A stretch of DNA of 64,000 nt from Diplonema papillatum (taxonomy: Eukaryota; Euglenozoa; Diplonemea; Diplonemida; Diplonemidae): the NCBI GenBank assembly GCA_030068145.1, contig JAPJBO010000801.1:1-64000 (forward strand), read 5' to 3'. Numbering within the stretch: position 1 is the stretch's first letter; every line of letters begins with the position of its first letter. Position numbers and translations under genes: made by a program. The notes below the pieces were generated by a model that worked only from the letters and a program-made list of their open reading frames with translations, made no database searches and was not told the DNA's origin. Positions 32,744-44,776 of the stretch are shown here, piece by piece.

Positions 32744-35410
32744 AGCGCGTGAAGACGTGTTTTTTTTTTCTCTTCCAACACCCAACAACCTTTGCGGGGT
32801 TGTCCCTTCAATGTATTGTGCAAGCAGAGTTTGTTTTACATAAGCGCCAGCTTGTGGAAGGAAATGCTCGACAAAAGCTGCTCGACAAAGAACCGAAGGG
32901 ATTCCCAAGTGCGGTGACTACCGAACCACGTGTTGAACGGACGTGAGGTCATGCGGGTCTACCCCTACACGACAAATCACACAAACACAACTGGTCAAAA
33001 TCCTGGGTGAGAAAACAACTCACGGTGGTGTAAGCGAAGAACAAGTCAGATTGTGTTTGCATTGTATTTGCCCCTCTACCTCTATATTTTCTCCCTTCCA
33101 TTCGGAGTAAGCAAAAGCAGCTACGTCGAGTATTTTCAACACCCAGCAGGCTTTGCGGGTTGACCCTTCAATGTAATGTGCAGCAGGGTTTATTCTAAGG
33201 GGGATCCAGAGGACCTCTCAAGAAAACAGTTGAGAGTCAACTATGGGCATGGCTTCCGATGCTTTTGGTCTCAAGTTTAATTCACATGCGGAACGTGCGG
33301 AAAAGATCCAAAAAGGTGAAAAAAAAAAACTTTTCCGAGTTTCATGCAGGAGGGGTACAAGCTCCAGAAAAGGGTCCAGGGTGTAGTCTGGTAGGGAGAG
33401 GCTGCCCCCAACTTGCCATATTTGGGTCGCCAAGTCCACATCAGCATCACTTTGCGGGCTTCGTGGTTTTGTGCAGTTGGCTTGGTGCCACGGGATCTAT
33501 CGGCTTGTTGCGGACCTCCTGCAAGAACACGAAGGAAAAGTGCGTAGTTGTTTGCAACGCATACTTGTTTTCCGGTAAGGAGTGGGCAGGACGTTTCAAA
33601 GGGGGAAAAGAGGAACACAAAGCACATGATTGCTTCTTGGAAATAGTAGGCGGGACGTTCTTGATTAGAGTGAAAGTTCGTAAGTAAGTGAATCACTCTG
33701 CTCGATGGTCGCTTCACACTGCCGCACATCAACCTGCTCATCCTCCTTGGCTGTCAGCTGAGGCCTCTGCCCTTTGCTTCATTGAAGGCGTCCGCGGCCA
33801 GGCATATTAGTATTGCCTCACAGGTTGATTAGCCAAGCCAAAAGACACATCCCAAAAGAAAAGAATCGGGCCAGGTTGACATTTACATAAGCCCTGCTCA
33901 CAGTCCATGATCGCAAGCTGGGACCGGTGCCAGGAGGAACCAACACGTGTTGGTTTTGCGGGACCCAGTTCGTGGTCTACAAGGCGAAATGAGAGCAAGA
34001 TGTCGTACAAGAACCTCAAGAACGTCCACGTTGCTTTTGTGTGTGCTAATGGTCCACGCAATCAGTCGATGGATTGTTGCCCCGACTCGGATGTAGGACG
34101 GACCCACCCTTCGGTCCAAGGCTGGACGGAAACCCTGACTGTGACAAACCAATGATAGTAGGGGGCTGATGTGAGTGCAAATTTTAATATGTGACAAACC
34201 AATGATAGTAGGGGGCTGATGTGAGTGCAAATTTTAATACATGCGGAAACACATACGGAAACACGTACGGAGTTCCGCACGTACGGAAAATCACAATTTT
34301 ATTCACGTGCGGAATTTCGTACGTCCGCATGCGGAACGCAAGGCCTGACTATGGGGTGCCGACTACTTTCCAGATTGCAGCTCTCAGAAAGCGGGTTGAC
34401 CCTTCAATGTAATGTGCAGCAGGGTTATTCTAAGGGGGATCCAGAGGAACTCTCAAAGAAAAGAATTGAGAGTCAACTATTGGGTGCCGACTACTTTCCA
34501 GATTGCAGCTCTCAGAAAGCCTGTGTCCCACTGCTGCAACGCTGCTGTCGCGGGTCTGCACTGTACGGGAACTCCACCTTACACGATCATGCAATTACAC
34601 TTGAAAGAGCAAGAGCTTCGCCTTCAACTGCGCGAATGTATGAGTAAGTGAGTTTGACCAACACAGCATGGAAGAAAAAAGGTGTCCGGCTCAGTGAATA
34701 GACGGGCCTCCAAGAATAAAGCCCTGGTGCAGGCTAAAAAAGCCGCAGGGCAGCGTGTTTTGATGGTTGCTCAGTACTCCCAACCAGAAAACGACACAAG
34801 GGTAAATACCGGCGCACACGGCCAACGCGAAGCGCCTGGTTTTTTTTATAGGACCAACAACTGTTTTAGGACCAACAATTGCGACTGCACGAATGTACGA
34901 GTAAGTGAGTTTGACCAACACAGCAGGGGAAAAAAGATTTCCGGCTAAGAAAGACGCAGGGCAGCGTGTGTTGATGGTTGCTCTGAACCAGAAAACGACA
35001 CAAGGGTAAATACCGGCACACACGGCCAAAGCGAAGCGCCTGCCTTTTTTAGGACCAACAATTGCGGTTTGCCCGTTCAATGCATTCTGCGGGCTAAAAA
35101 GACGCAGAGCTGCGTGTTTTGCTGGTCGATGAGAGTTCCCGACCTGAAAATGGCACACAGGGTAACTGCACCCCGGGGCAACGATCAACCGGCACGCGCA
35201 AACAAAACGAAGTGGTTATGGGCACCACTGCTAAACACGGCCTGTAAATCCCTGTCATTTGTCGTGCGGAAAGGTGGGCGCGAGATCAGGCAGACTTCGT
35301 GGTGCTAGCTTTGTTTACCAGTGATCACGAGTTCTCGCTATTTTTCACACAACCCGTACAAAATCACACGTTGTACGTGTCGTAACACCGGTGCCCCGAA
35401 CCGAGACGTA
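32744..35410. other. 3' flank with small duplications; no confident gene
   Basis: Probable 3' UTR of the ShKT gene, then repeats. GGTTGACCCTTCAATGTAAT with following AAGGGGGATCCAGAGGA occurs at about 33155-33240 and 34389-34480, with a diverged form near 32797. A 52-bp segment (ACAAACCAATGATAGTAGGG...) is duplicated in tandem at 34143-34240. A longer segment is duplicated at about 34630-34850 and 34880-35060. No frame here is convincing. Confidence 0.5.
34515..34644 (+). CDS. Possible exon with strong 5' splice site
   Basis: The frame ends LHLKEQELRLQLRECM at a near-perfect donor (GTAAGTGAG, 34645). A candidate acceptor is GCAGCTCTCAG. The donor region is part of the local duplication (second copy near 34901). 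Helical and charged, of unknown function. Confidence 0.25.
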
Positions 35411-35417
35411 GAATAGT

Positions 35418-35815
35418 CTGTCAGGTCTATCAGGTCTGTCAGGTCAATGTCTGTCAGGTCTATCAGGTCTGTCAGGTCTATCAGGTCTATCAGGTCTGTC
35501 AGGTCTGTCAGATCAGGCCTATCGGTCTGTCAGGTCTATCAGGTCTATCAGGTCTGTCAGGTCTGTCAGGTCTGTCAGGTCTATCAGGTCTATCAGGTCT
35601 GTCAGGTCAGGTCTATCGGTCTGTCAGGTCTATCAGGTCTGTCAGGTCTGTCAGGTCAATCAGGTCTATCAGGTCTGTCAGGTTTATCAGGTCTGTCAGG
35701 TCTATCAGGTCTACCAGGTCTGTCAGGTCTATCAGGTCTATCAGGTCTGTCAGGTCTGTCAGGTCTATCAGGTCTGTCAGGTCTACCAGGTCTGTCAGGT
35801 CTACCAGGAGAGGAT
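35418..35815. repeat. 9-bp minisatellite CAGGTCTRT
   Basis: About 40 units of CAGGTCTAT/CAGGTCTGT with occasional CAGGTCAAT and CAGGTCTACC. Period 9 keeps frames open, giving Gly-Leu-Ser or Asp-Leu-Thr repeats that I do not regard as protein. Confidence 0.95.
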
Positions 35816-35954
35816 CGACCGGCATACCCCCGCCCCGCCCCCCTAAAAAAGATTTAAGCTTATAAGGACTTCCCCCTAGCCTTCCGCCAATAAACACCGG
35901 ACGGCCCCTCCTGAGTAACTTTCCTTTCATTTCTCCCCACATCGCTGCGTATTG

Positions 35955-36245
35955 GGGGGGGGGGGGGCGGGAGGGCGGAGGAGAAAGAGGGAGGGTTTGA
36001 TTGCACCTATCCTTCACTTCATGATGCTGGCCGTTCGTCCCCTTTTCCATTGCGTCTCTCTCGGCGTGAGCATGTGGGTTGTCGACTCGAATGGCATGTT
36101 TTGCCCAAGCCCAGTCTGCCCCTTATGGGGGTGGGGCTATGTTTGGCTAGGTTATGTTGGCAAGTAAACGCGTTTCCATCCGTTTTTTTCCAAAACATGG
36201 AAACGGAAAAACGGAAAACGGAAACGGAAACGGAAACGGTTCCTT
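35955..36245. repeat. Poly-G run and GGAAAC repeats
   Basis: A 15-16 base G run near 35956 is followed at 36190-36240 by GGAAAC/GGAAAA units. Similar GGAAAC units recur at 36712-36760. Confidence 0.8.
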
Positions 36246-36390
36246 GGTTTTGCAGGCTACCCACAAACCACGAGGGAATACTACACGGTGAGGTCCAGTC
36301 CCAGAAGTTGGAGCTAAAGATGGTGCCCGAGTCACACCCGAAAAGCGGGTGTGACACCCGCTTTTTTAACTCCAGCTTTAACTCCAGCTT
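36245..36390 (-). repeat. Dispersed hairpin repeat (GGGTGTGAC type)
   Basis: Contains CACACCCGAAAAGCGGGTGTG, a hairpin. The reverse complement of this block matches 53190-53340, including GTTAAAAAAGC and GTGTGACTCGGGCAC. Confidence 0.7.
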
Positions 36391-36394
36391 CTGA

Positions 36395-36821
36395 GGCTGC
36401 TCAGGGTGTGTCAACTTGCAGCCAAAACCGAAAAGACTGTCGCGCATACGAACCTTGCCGAGAAACTTTACGGGGAGGTCTCCAGGCCCAGTTCTCTGAG
36501 TGCTTGGTTGCCACCACTACGAAGGACCGCGCAGTTCGGGACTACTTCGGAGACAGCACCGTTTGCACAGATAAATTTGTTTTGCTGGCTCGTTGGGAAA
36601 TACCCCTAAAATTTTTTCCCCCCGCCCATCCGAGGTGTGGTCACCTTACACACCGCAATCTGCAGCAGCCGTTTCCCAAATAAGGAAACGCCGTTTCCTT
36701 GAAAGTATGGAAACGGAAACGGAAGCGGAAACGGAAACGGGAAACGTTTCCGTTTACTTGCCATCATGTAAATATAGCCCTACTACTATAGCCCTAGAGG
36801 GGGGGGGGGGGGGGGGGTGTG
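36395..36821. other. No gene recognised
   Basis: Short open frames without family features; GGAAAC units at 36712-36760 and a long G run at 36799-36817 directly before the inverted-repeat element. Confidence 0.4.
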
Positions 36822-38940
36822 GGGGTGTTTTATTTCTGGAAGGGTTCGGTTTTGGGGTCGGTTTCGGGTTCGGTTTCAAAATCTAATTCTGGAAGGTTCG
36901 GTTTCGGGTTCGGTTTTGGGGTCGGTTTTCAGATTTAATTCTGGAAGGTTCGGTTTTGGGGTCGGTTTTGGGGTCGGTTTCGGGTTCGGTTTTCAGATTT
37001 AATTCTGGAAGGTTCGGTTTTGGGTTCGGTTTTCAGATTTAATTCTGGAAGGTTCGGTTTTGGGGTCGGTTTTCGGTTCAGTTTTCGGTTCGGGTTTGGG
37101 TCCAAAATTTGGGTCCAAAATTTGGACCCAGAATTTGGGTCCAAATTTTTGGTCAAAATTTTGGTCAAAATGTTTGGTCGAAAATTTTTGGTCAAAAATT
37201 TTTGGTCAAAATTTTTGGTCGAAAATTTTTGGTCAAAAAATTTTGGTCAAAAATTTTGGTCGAAAAATTTTGGTCGAAAGTTTTTCCGACTACCAATTTC
37301 TGCTTCCCTGGAGACAGTATTTGTTACAGCTAAAAACAACGTTGTTGACAGCGGTTCAACCAGAACCCAGGTGTGTAGGTTAAATCGCACAAACAACAAG
37401 TGAAGTTAACCGTGCCTCCATCCATCAAGAGCTGCGCCTCAACCATTCGAACCTTTCACTTGGAACATCACGAACCCGAACCTGAAACGTTGCGTTTGTA
37501 CTTTCTTCTAGCTTTCATTCGATACGTTTTGCAATAGTCCCGCAAATACACACAGCAGATCAAAGAAAGGGGGGCAAGGTGGAAAATGCAGATCAAACGG
37601 GAGTAGAATGTGCACACGCTTATCCGACTCTTGACTTACTATGCCGTGTTCTGAAAGCTGTCGAGGGGCCCCTCCATAGGTTCTCGCATGATTCGTTCGC
37701 CTTTGTAACACTATCCGTTTGTAGTACGCTTCGCAATTGTGTTCTTGCACTCTAGCCGAATGGCGGGTGGCGGATTTCCGCGCTCGGGCGCAAGACACAA
37801 TTATGCTGCTTTTGCAGTGCAAGCCGAACCCGGTTCGCGACTTCGGTTGCGGTAAAGTGTTACAAGGTCTTCGGCTTTCAGATCCGGATACGCGTATGCA
37901 ACAGATAGTTAGAGGTCACTTGAAGGATACCCGTGTGCAGCATTCGAAAGAGTTTGCGTATCTGGAGTCTTTTTTTTGGGGGGGGGAAACCCTTTTGACC
38001 CGATATTTTAGTGTTATTTTTTGAGAAGATTTTCGAAACATCCCGAAGATATTCGTCGTCGTCGAATCCTGATATTCGTCCAGCATAGTTGTCGTCCAGG
38101 TTACTGACCGTGAGAAGGGGTTCCAAGTACATGCTGTCAATTCTGTCTGAGTGCGCGACGCAGTTTACTGATAGCCACCGCGTGCCTTCTGTGCCAGGGG
38201 TCGGATACGTTTACTTGCTGACCGGTGCTAACGTTGTAGAAGGCCCACCTATCAGCCTGAGTTCAGCTCCACAAGGTTCGTTTCGTTAAGGCAACTCATG
38301 ATCACTTCGGTGTGAGGGATTAGTCCTGTTAGAAACTACGTGTGGGCGCCTGCTCCGTTGCGTGGTCTTCTCTCCGTACAGCGTTCCACGTCTGGAAGGT
38401 CCTTGCGTTCAGTTCGCGCTTCCTGTGGGCACAAAGACAGTTGATGACTTCAGGAAGGAATCAGCCATTCTTGCGTGATGTAATGTGGAGCTGCAGATTC
38501 CGTCTGTTGCCACCTTGCCTTGGGTTGTTAGCCCACCGTCCTCCCCGGTTCTGGGTTCGGTTCCGAGTCCGAGTCCGGTTTCCTATCGGGCATTGGTTCG
38601 GTTCTGGGTTCGGTCTATCAGGCACTGGTTCGGTTTCGTGGGTCGGCTTCCCGGTTCGGTTTCGGTTCAGTTTCGGGTTCGGTTTTGGGTTCGGTTTCCA
38701 AGTTCGGTTTCCAAAACTAAACTCATTCTGGAAGGTTCGGTTTCGGGTTCGGTTTTGGGTTCGGTTTCCAAATCTAATTCTGGAAGGTTCGGTTTCGGGT
38801 TCGGTTTTGGGTTCGGTTTTGGGTTCGGTTTCCAAATCTAATTCTGGAAGGTTCGGTTTTGGGGTCGGTTTTGGGGTCGGTTTCAAAACCGAACCCGAAA
38901 CCGACCCCAAAACCGAACCCTTCCAGAAATAAAACACCCC
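36822..38940. mobile_element. 2.1-kb element with perfect 55-bp inverted ends
   Basis: 36822-36876 (GGGGTGTTTTATTTCTGGAA...) is the exact reverse complement of 38886-38940. Inside both ends lie arrays of GGTTCGGTTTTGGG/GGGTCGG units with ATTCTGGAAGGTTCGGTTT spacers (36840-37090 and 38540-38885), in the same direction. Between them are TTTTTGGTCAAAA repeats (37120-37275) and about 1.2 kb without a clear gene. Runs of G abut both outer ends. This may be a foldback-type transposon or a large rearranged minisatellite. Confidence 0.6.
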
Positions 38941-38961
38941 GACCCGGGGGGGGGGGTGTCC

Positions 38962-39474
38962 CCCCACCCTCCCTTCCCGCTGCGACCTTGTCCAGACAAG
39001 CTTACTTCCGTAAGTCCCCTGGAAGTGCATTCAACCTGTCTGACGACGGTCCTCCGGAGCAGACTCGAGACGCTGGCATCAATCCGCAGGACGTAGCCTT
39101 CGCTCAATGGAAAGTTGAAGTTTCCTATCAAGGTGTTAGCCGCCTCCGTGGGCCGCAGAACTCGAAAAAGGCATGTTTGCCAAGCCCAGTCCGCCCCAAT
39201 TTCTAATTTCCCCCTGGAAGTGCATTCAACCTGTCTGACGACGGGAATTCTGCTTACTGGTCTGCCTGCGCCTTGTGCTCGCTGACGTAAAGTCTGAGGG
39301 ATACTTTTTGGTGCAAGAAAGAACGAAGAAAAACAGTCTAGAAATCTAATCCGCAAATAACGCTAGAAATCAAACCATTCAAGGTTGACCTATCACTTAC
39401 ATTGCGTAGGGGCATGATGAAAATACCGAAATAAGCTTGTCTGGGCAAGGTCGCAGCGGGAAGGGAGGCTGGGG
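38962..39474. mobile_element. MITE-like element, about 513 bp
   Basis: The left end (CCCCACCCTCCCTTCCCGCT..., 38962-39010) and right end (39426-39474) are inverted repeats of about 49 bp with four or five mismatches. Inside, CCCTGGAAGTGCATTCAACC is duplicated directly at 39018 and 39210. No coding capacity. Confidence 0.65.
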
Positions 39475-39534
39475 TTTCTTCCCGTCCAACGGCATCGGGT
39501 AAAACCTGGGACACCCGACACACGCACTTACAAC

Positions 39535-39905
39535 CAGGAAGGCCTTGGAGGGGTCTCGGCGTAACCAGGACCTTAATGCACGCACACACACGCACTTACA
39601 ACCAGGAAGGCCTTGGAGGGGTCTCGGCGTAACCAGGACCTTAATGCACGCACACACACCCCTACTTACAACCAGGAAGGCCTTGGAGGGGTCTCGGCGC
39701 AACCAGGACCTTAATGCACGCACACACACGCACTTACAACCAGGAAGGCCTTGGAGGGGTCTCGGCGTAACCAGGACCTTAATGCACGCACACACACCCC
39801 TACTTACAATCAGGAAGGCCTTGGAGGGGTCTCGGCGTAACCAGGACCTTAATGCACGCACACACACACGCACTTACAACCAGGAAGGCCTTGGAGGGGT
39901 CGAGG
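39535..39905. repeat. 62-66 bp minisatellite
   Basis: Six units containing AACCAGGAAGGCCTTGGAGG and CCAGGACCTTAATGCACGCA; length varies in the ACAC run. Confidence 0.95.
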
Positions 39906-39914
39906 ACCTCAATC

Positions 39915-40088
39915 ATGCACGCACACGCACTTGTGTTTGTGTTAAGTTTGGGGCTGTGTGTTGCGGGGGCTGAGCCGAGTCAGAGAGTCGAGGCTCAGAA
40001 GCGCAGATTCTTTCGGAGTCGACACAAGTGCCTTATTCCGTGTCTGCATCCTACTCGTACGAATGATTTACCAGCACGCGGTATCTGA
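39915..40088 (+). CDS. Possible first exon with a signal peptide
   Basis: From ATG 39915 the frame reads MHAHALVFVLSLGLCVAGA and then EPSQRVEAQKRRFF, an excellent secretory signal with AGA/E cleavage, continuing for about 35 basic residues to TGA. The ATG lies right at the end of the minisatellite. No downstream exon was found. Could be chance. Confidence 0.3.
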   Translation: MHAHALVFVLSLGLCVAGAEPSQRVEAQKRRFFRSRHKCLIPCLHPTRTNDLPARGI

Positions 40089-40860
40089 GTGGTGGATGAA
40101 TTGGGAATGAATTGTTGCCCGCAGGAAAGTGCACCTGAAGGAGCGGGGCGAGGGTCACACAGGTGGCAAACAGTGCCACCAGTATGTTGGTCAACATGTT
40201 TAACGCGACAAACGGACTGAGAAGTGCAAACTCTTTCTTCACCTGAAAGTACCGTACCATTCGCCGGGGGGCGGGCCCCCCCAGTTTGGGAGATTCATGC
40301 AATCTGAACGAAAGCTTCTCGGTCTCGGAGCGGGAAAAGAAAAGTGGCCATTGAGACGGGTTTCGGGAAAATCTCGCCCAGGCGCAAGGAGGGGCACACC
40401 CAAGCGTTTTTTTGCCTCCGGGAGGCCAAGCCGGTCAACCACCTGCTTGTTTTTCAGCCTGCTCTTCAGGCAGGTCTGATCGCCTTTGTTACCACACCGG
40501 TAACAATTGGCACGTTCGGCGTGCACGGTGTCGCATGAGGGATAGAGCACACAAGTTGTTCTTTCATCAGCTTTCGCCTCCTACGTGGGCCACTCAACCG
40601 CGGCCACGTCCTTCCATTTCACAGTAGAAAGATCAATGTCGTCACGATGAACGGCGGGCATTTTCACTTACGTCCCTTTTGTGTTTGTGCGCACTTCCTT
40701 CAAGCCTGTTTTTGTTCATGTAACGGGAGTGAGGATAGTACGCTGCCATCGATCTGTTTTTTTTTTTTGTTCTTGACAAATTGCATTTGTTAGACACAAA
40801 ACTGAAGCTAATAGCCTGCGCAGGAGCCCCTCGAACAAAAAAGAAAGAAACAGAGTCACC

Positions 40861-40977
40861 ATGTTGCGCCGAACGACAGCTCGGCTCTTCGCACGGCCCA
40901 CGCGGCCGAATCTGTTCACGGAGAACCAGCAGAAGGAAATGAACCATCCATACGCCGCCGGCCCGAGATTCATGACG
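40861..40977 (+). CDS. Exon 1 of a putative mitochondrial protein
   Basis: ATG in a good context (GTCACCATG). The 39 residues MLRRTTARLFARPTRPNLFT and ENQQKEMNHPYAAGPRFMT begin with an Arg/Thr/Ala-rich, acid-free stretch typical of a matrix-targeting presequence. The exon ends ATGACG|GTATCC, phase 0. The next exon in phase is at 44611, across a 3.6-kb intron. GC-rich, unlike its surroundings. Confidence 0.6.
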
Positions 40978-41539
40978 GTATCCATTCTCCTTTCCCACTT
41001 ACTTTGAGCATAGGCGTCACGGCAAGTTTTAGCAGCCGCTGTGTAAGAGTGCATGCTAATCCATGTGGTTTCATGTACTCGGGTGTCTTTTGGCATCGGC
41101 GGCTTGCTGCTTACCCCGAGACGCGCACTACTTCTTAAGGGGACTGCGCGCAACTTATAGCGCGCGGGAGAGCGAGCTAATAGCAGGTCTGCGATGCTCC
41201 TAAATGTCCTAGGCTGCACGCGCACTACACTGACGCATTAAAACGAGTTTGAGAGCCTTCCGGCTACCTATCTTGAAGAGGATGGGAAATCTTTCGAACT
41301 TGCGCCGTGATGAGGATCGATGACTGCAGTTATTTTCCTTAAAAGAACTGTGCGCTTAACCCCTTACCGACCAGCGACTCCAGGGGTCGTTACATGCCCA
41401 TTTCTTAGATATGCCGGAATTTTGGGATAGGTGTGTCGAAAACAGCTTTCGAAGCGCGGGAATGAATGAAAATATATGTGACGTAGCTCTTTATTCCCGC
41501 CACTTGAACCTCGGAAAACCCCCCTCGAGGAGTCGACAA

Positions 41540-41715
41540 GGTGCCAACCTAACTGGATTTCATACTGGATTTCACACTGGATTACACACTGGATTTCATA
41601 CCGGATTTGCGGGTGTCACACTGGATTACACACTGGATTTCATACTGGATTTGCGGGTGTCACACTGGATTTCACACTGGGTTTCATACTGGATTTGCGG
41701 GTGTACCCACACCCG
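41540..41715. repeat. CACACTGGATTTCATACTGG repeat
   Basis: About eight irregular units of ACTGGATTTCAT/ACTGGATTACAC with TTTGCGGGTGT spacers, inside the same intron. Confidence 0.85.
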
Positions 41716-41925
41716 ACACTTTGACCGCTCAGTTATCTCCCCCACCCGGTGCTGCCCAAACCAGACTCACACCGCTGTCCTGTCTGCAGCACTCAGGTTC
41801 CGCGCTTAGACCAAAACCCCCGGAAGAAAGTCAGGGGGAGCCCGGTCGGTAAAGGGGTTAATATAATAATATCAGTGCTCGCCTGCCTTGATGGCGCTTG
41901 CACTATACAGACTCAATGCTTAGCA

Positions 41926-44052
41926 ATAATGCAAGCCTCCCCCTTGTGGTGCCTGCAATAATGCAAGCCTCCCCCTTGTGGTGCCTGCAATAATGCAAGC
42001 CTCCCCCTTGTGGGGCCTGCAAATAATGCAAGCCTCCCCCTTGTGGGGCCTGCAATAATGCAAGCCTCCCCCTTGTGGTGCCTGCAATAATGCAAGCCTC
42101 CCCCTTGTGGGGCCTGCAATAATGCAAGCCTCCCCCTTGTGGTGCCTGCAATTGTGCAAGCCTCCCCCTTGTGGTGCCTGCAATAATGCAAGCCTCCCCC
42201 TTGTGGTGCCTGCAATAATGCAAGCCTCCCCCTTGTGGTGCCTGCAATAATGCAAGCCTCCCCCTTGTGGTGCCTGCAATTGTGCAAGCCTCCCCCTTGT
42301 GGTGCCTGCAATAATGCAAGCCTCCCCCTTGTGGTGCCTGCAATTGTGCAAGCCTCCCCCTTGTGGTGCCTGCAATAATGCAAGCCTCCCCCTTGTGGTG
42401 CCTGCAATAATGCAAGCCTCCCCCTTGTGGGGCCTGCAATAATGCAAGCCTCCCCCTTGTGGGGCCTGCAATAATGCAAGCCTCCCCCTTGTGGTGCCTG
42501 CAATTGTGCAAGCTCCGCCTGCAATAATGCAAGCCTCCCCCTTGTGGGGCCTGCAATAATGCAAGCCTCCCTTGTGGGGCCTGCAATTGTGCAAGCCTCC
42601 CCCTTGTGGGGCCTGCAACAATGCAAGCCTCCCCCTTGTGGGGCCTGCAATAATGCAAGCCTCCCCCTTGTGGTGCCTGCAATTGTGCAAGCTCCGCCTG
42701 CAACAATGCAAGCCTCCCCCTTGTGGGGCCTGCAATAATGCAAGCCTCCCCCTTGAGGTGCATGCAATTGTGCAAGCCTCCCCCTTGTGGTGCCTGCAAT
42801 AATGCAAGCCTCCCCCTTGTGGTGCCTGCAATAATGCAAGCCTCCCCCTTGTGGGGCCTGCAAATAATGCAAGCCTCCCCCTTGTGGTGCCTGCAATAAT
42901 GCAAGCCTCCCCCTTGTGGGGCCTGCAATAATGCAAGCCTCCCCCTTGTGGTGCCTGCAATAATGCAAGCCTCCCCCTTGTGGTGCCTGCAATAATGCAA
43001 GCCTCCCCCTTGTGGGGCCTGCAAATAATGCAAGCCTCCCCCTTGTGGTGCCTGCAATAATGCAAGCCTCCCCCTTGTGGGGCCTGCAATAATGCAAGCC
43101 TCCCCCTTGTGGTGCCTGCAATAATGCAAGCCTCCCCCTTGTGGTGCCTGCAATAATGCAAGCCTCCCCCTTGTGGTGCCTGCAATAATGCAAGCCTCCC
43201 CCTTGTGGGGCCTGCAATAATGCAAGCCTCCCCCTTGTGGTGCCTGCAATAATGCAAGCCTCCCCCTTGTGGTGCCTGCAATTGTGCAAGCCTCCCCCTT
43301 GTGGGGCCTGCAATAATGCAAGCCTCCCCCTTGTGGTGCCTGCAATAATGCAAGCCTCCCCCTTGTGGGGCCTGCAAATAATGCAAGCCTCCCCCTTGTG
43401 GTGCCTGCAATAATGCAAGCCTCCCCCTTGTGGTGCCTGCAATAATGCAAGCCTCCCCCTTGTGGGGCCTGCAAATAATGCAAGCCTCCCCCTTGTGGTG
43501 CCTGCAATAATGCAAGCCTCCCCCTTGTGGTGCCTGCAATTGTGCAAGCCTCCCCCTTGTGGGGCCTGCAACAATGCAAGCCTCCCCCTTGTGGTGCCTG
43601 CAATAATGCAAGCCTCCCCCTTGTGGGGCCTGCAAATAATGCAAGCCTCCCCCTTGTGGTGCCTGCAATAATGCAAGCCTCCCCCTTGTGGTGCCTGCAA
43701 TAATGCAAGCCTCCCCCTTGTGGGGCCTGCAATAATGCAAGCCTCCCCCTTGTGGTGCCTGCAATAATGCAAGCCTCCCCCTTGTGGGGCCTGCAATAAT
43801 GCAAGCCTCCCCCTTGTGGTGCCTGCAATAATGCAAGCCTCCCCCTTGTGGTGCCTGCAATAATGCAAGCCTCCCCCTTGTGGGGCCTACAATAATGCAA
43901 GCCTCCCCCTTGTGGTGCCTGCAATAATGCAAGCCTCCCCCTTGTGGTGCCTGCAATTGTGCAAGCCTCCCCCTTGTGGTGCCTGCAATAATGTAAGCCT
44001 CCCCCTTGTGGTGCCTGCAATAATGCAAGCCTCCCCCTTGTGGTGCCTGCAT
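41926..44052. repeat. 32-bp minisatellite, about 66 units
   Basis: Units are GCCTGCAATAATGCAAGCCT + CCCCCTTGTGGT with two main variants at the end (GGT or GGG) and occasional AATTGT or AACAAT. Because the unit has no stop on the minus strand and 32 is not a multiple of three, all three minus frames stay open for over 650 codons. This is a repeat artefact. It occupies most of the intron of the mitochondrial-leader gene. Confidence 0.97.
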
Positions 44053-44359
44053 TTCAATTCACCACTGCTTAACACCATGTGGTTCGTGTACTCAAAATAA
44101 CTCAAGCGTTTTGGGCAGAAATATTCCGGCAACGTGCGATGTTGTGCGCACTAGCGAAACTCTCCTGCTTTGGCATGTTTTTTTCATGCTGGACGCTGCC
44201 GACTACTATTTCTTTCGTAGCAACAATGCATTGCGGCCGCGAAAGAGAACGCTGGCAGCGTGTTCGGGAGAAGAGTAGCCTAACGACCATTTTCACACAC
44301 CAACCGGCTAATCCTCCCCCCGGCACGTACAAACGAACACACGCCTACTACTCTTTTTA

Positions 44360-44590
44360 ACGTTATTTTTAGTAGCAACAACGCTTTGTTTACAACAACA
44401 AGACAACCACACGCCTATTATGTATAGTACCAACAATGCTTTGTTTACACAAGGCAACCGCACGCCCATTCTTTATCGTACCAACAATGCTTTGTTTACA
44501 CAAGGCAACCACACGCCCATTCTTTATAGTACCAACAATGCTTTACACAAGGCAACCCCACGCCTATTCTTTGTGTTACCAAAAATGCAT
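44360..44590. repeat. 45-50 bp repeat (ACCAACAATGCTTTGTTTAC)
   Basis: Four to five diverged copies sharing ACCAACAATGCTTTGTTTAC and GGCAACCACACGCCCATTCT, just upstream of the exon at 44611. Confidence 0.85.
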
Positions 44591-44610
44591 TGCCAACACT
44601 CTTTTCTCAG

Positions 44611-44738
44611 GAGTTCGTCCCGTACCTGCCGCCGTTCACGTACTTCGGGTTTCCAGGCGCCGCTGTGGTAACTGTGATCTACATCCTCTACGACAAGTTC
44701 TTCGGCGAGTCGTCGATAGCGGAGCATCACCATTCGAG
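44611..44738 (+). CDS. Exon 2 of the putative mitochondrial membrane protein
   Basis: After a good acceptor (CTTTTCTCAG) the phase-0 exon reads EFVPYLPPFTYFGFPGAAVV, TVIYILYDKFFGES, SIAEHHHS. It contains one hydrophobic segment (about 18 residues) followed by a charged end, as in small inner-membrane subunits. I cannot name the subunit. The donor is CATTCGAG|GTGTCC; a stop (TGA) comes after 17 further codons if unspliced. Joining to 40861-40977 rests on phase, composition and order. Confidence 0.6.
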
Positions 44739-44776
44739 GTGTCCTTTTTTTTTTGTAACCCCGCTCATGACGGCAG

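Noticed and set aside
33259-33687. 142-residue plus-strand ORF
   Set aside because: Composition and codon pattern resemble the surrounding non-coding repeats; no domain recognised.
35447-36050. Collagen-like Gly-Leu-Ser or Asp-Leu-Thr repeat proteins
   Set aside because: Artefact of the 9-bp minisatellite, whose period is a multiple of three.
40239-40550. Minus-strand frame with CYRCGNKGDQTC resembling a gag-type zinc knuckle
   Set aside because: The His position is not met and spacing is wrong; no neighbouring retroelement parts.
41903-44052. 650-710 residue minus-strand proteins
   Set aside because: Three overlapping frames through one 32-bp satellite; not selected as protein.
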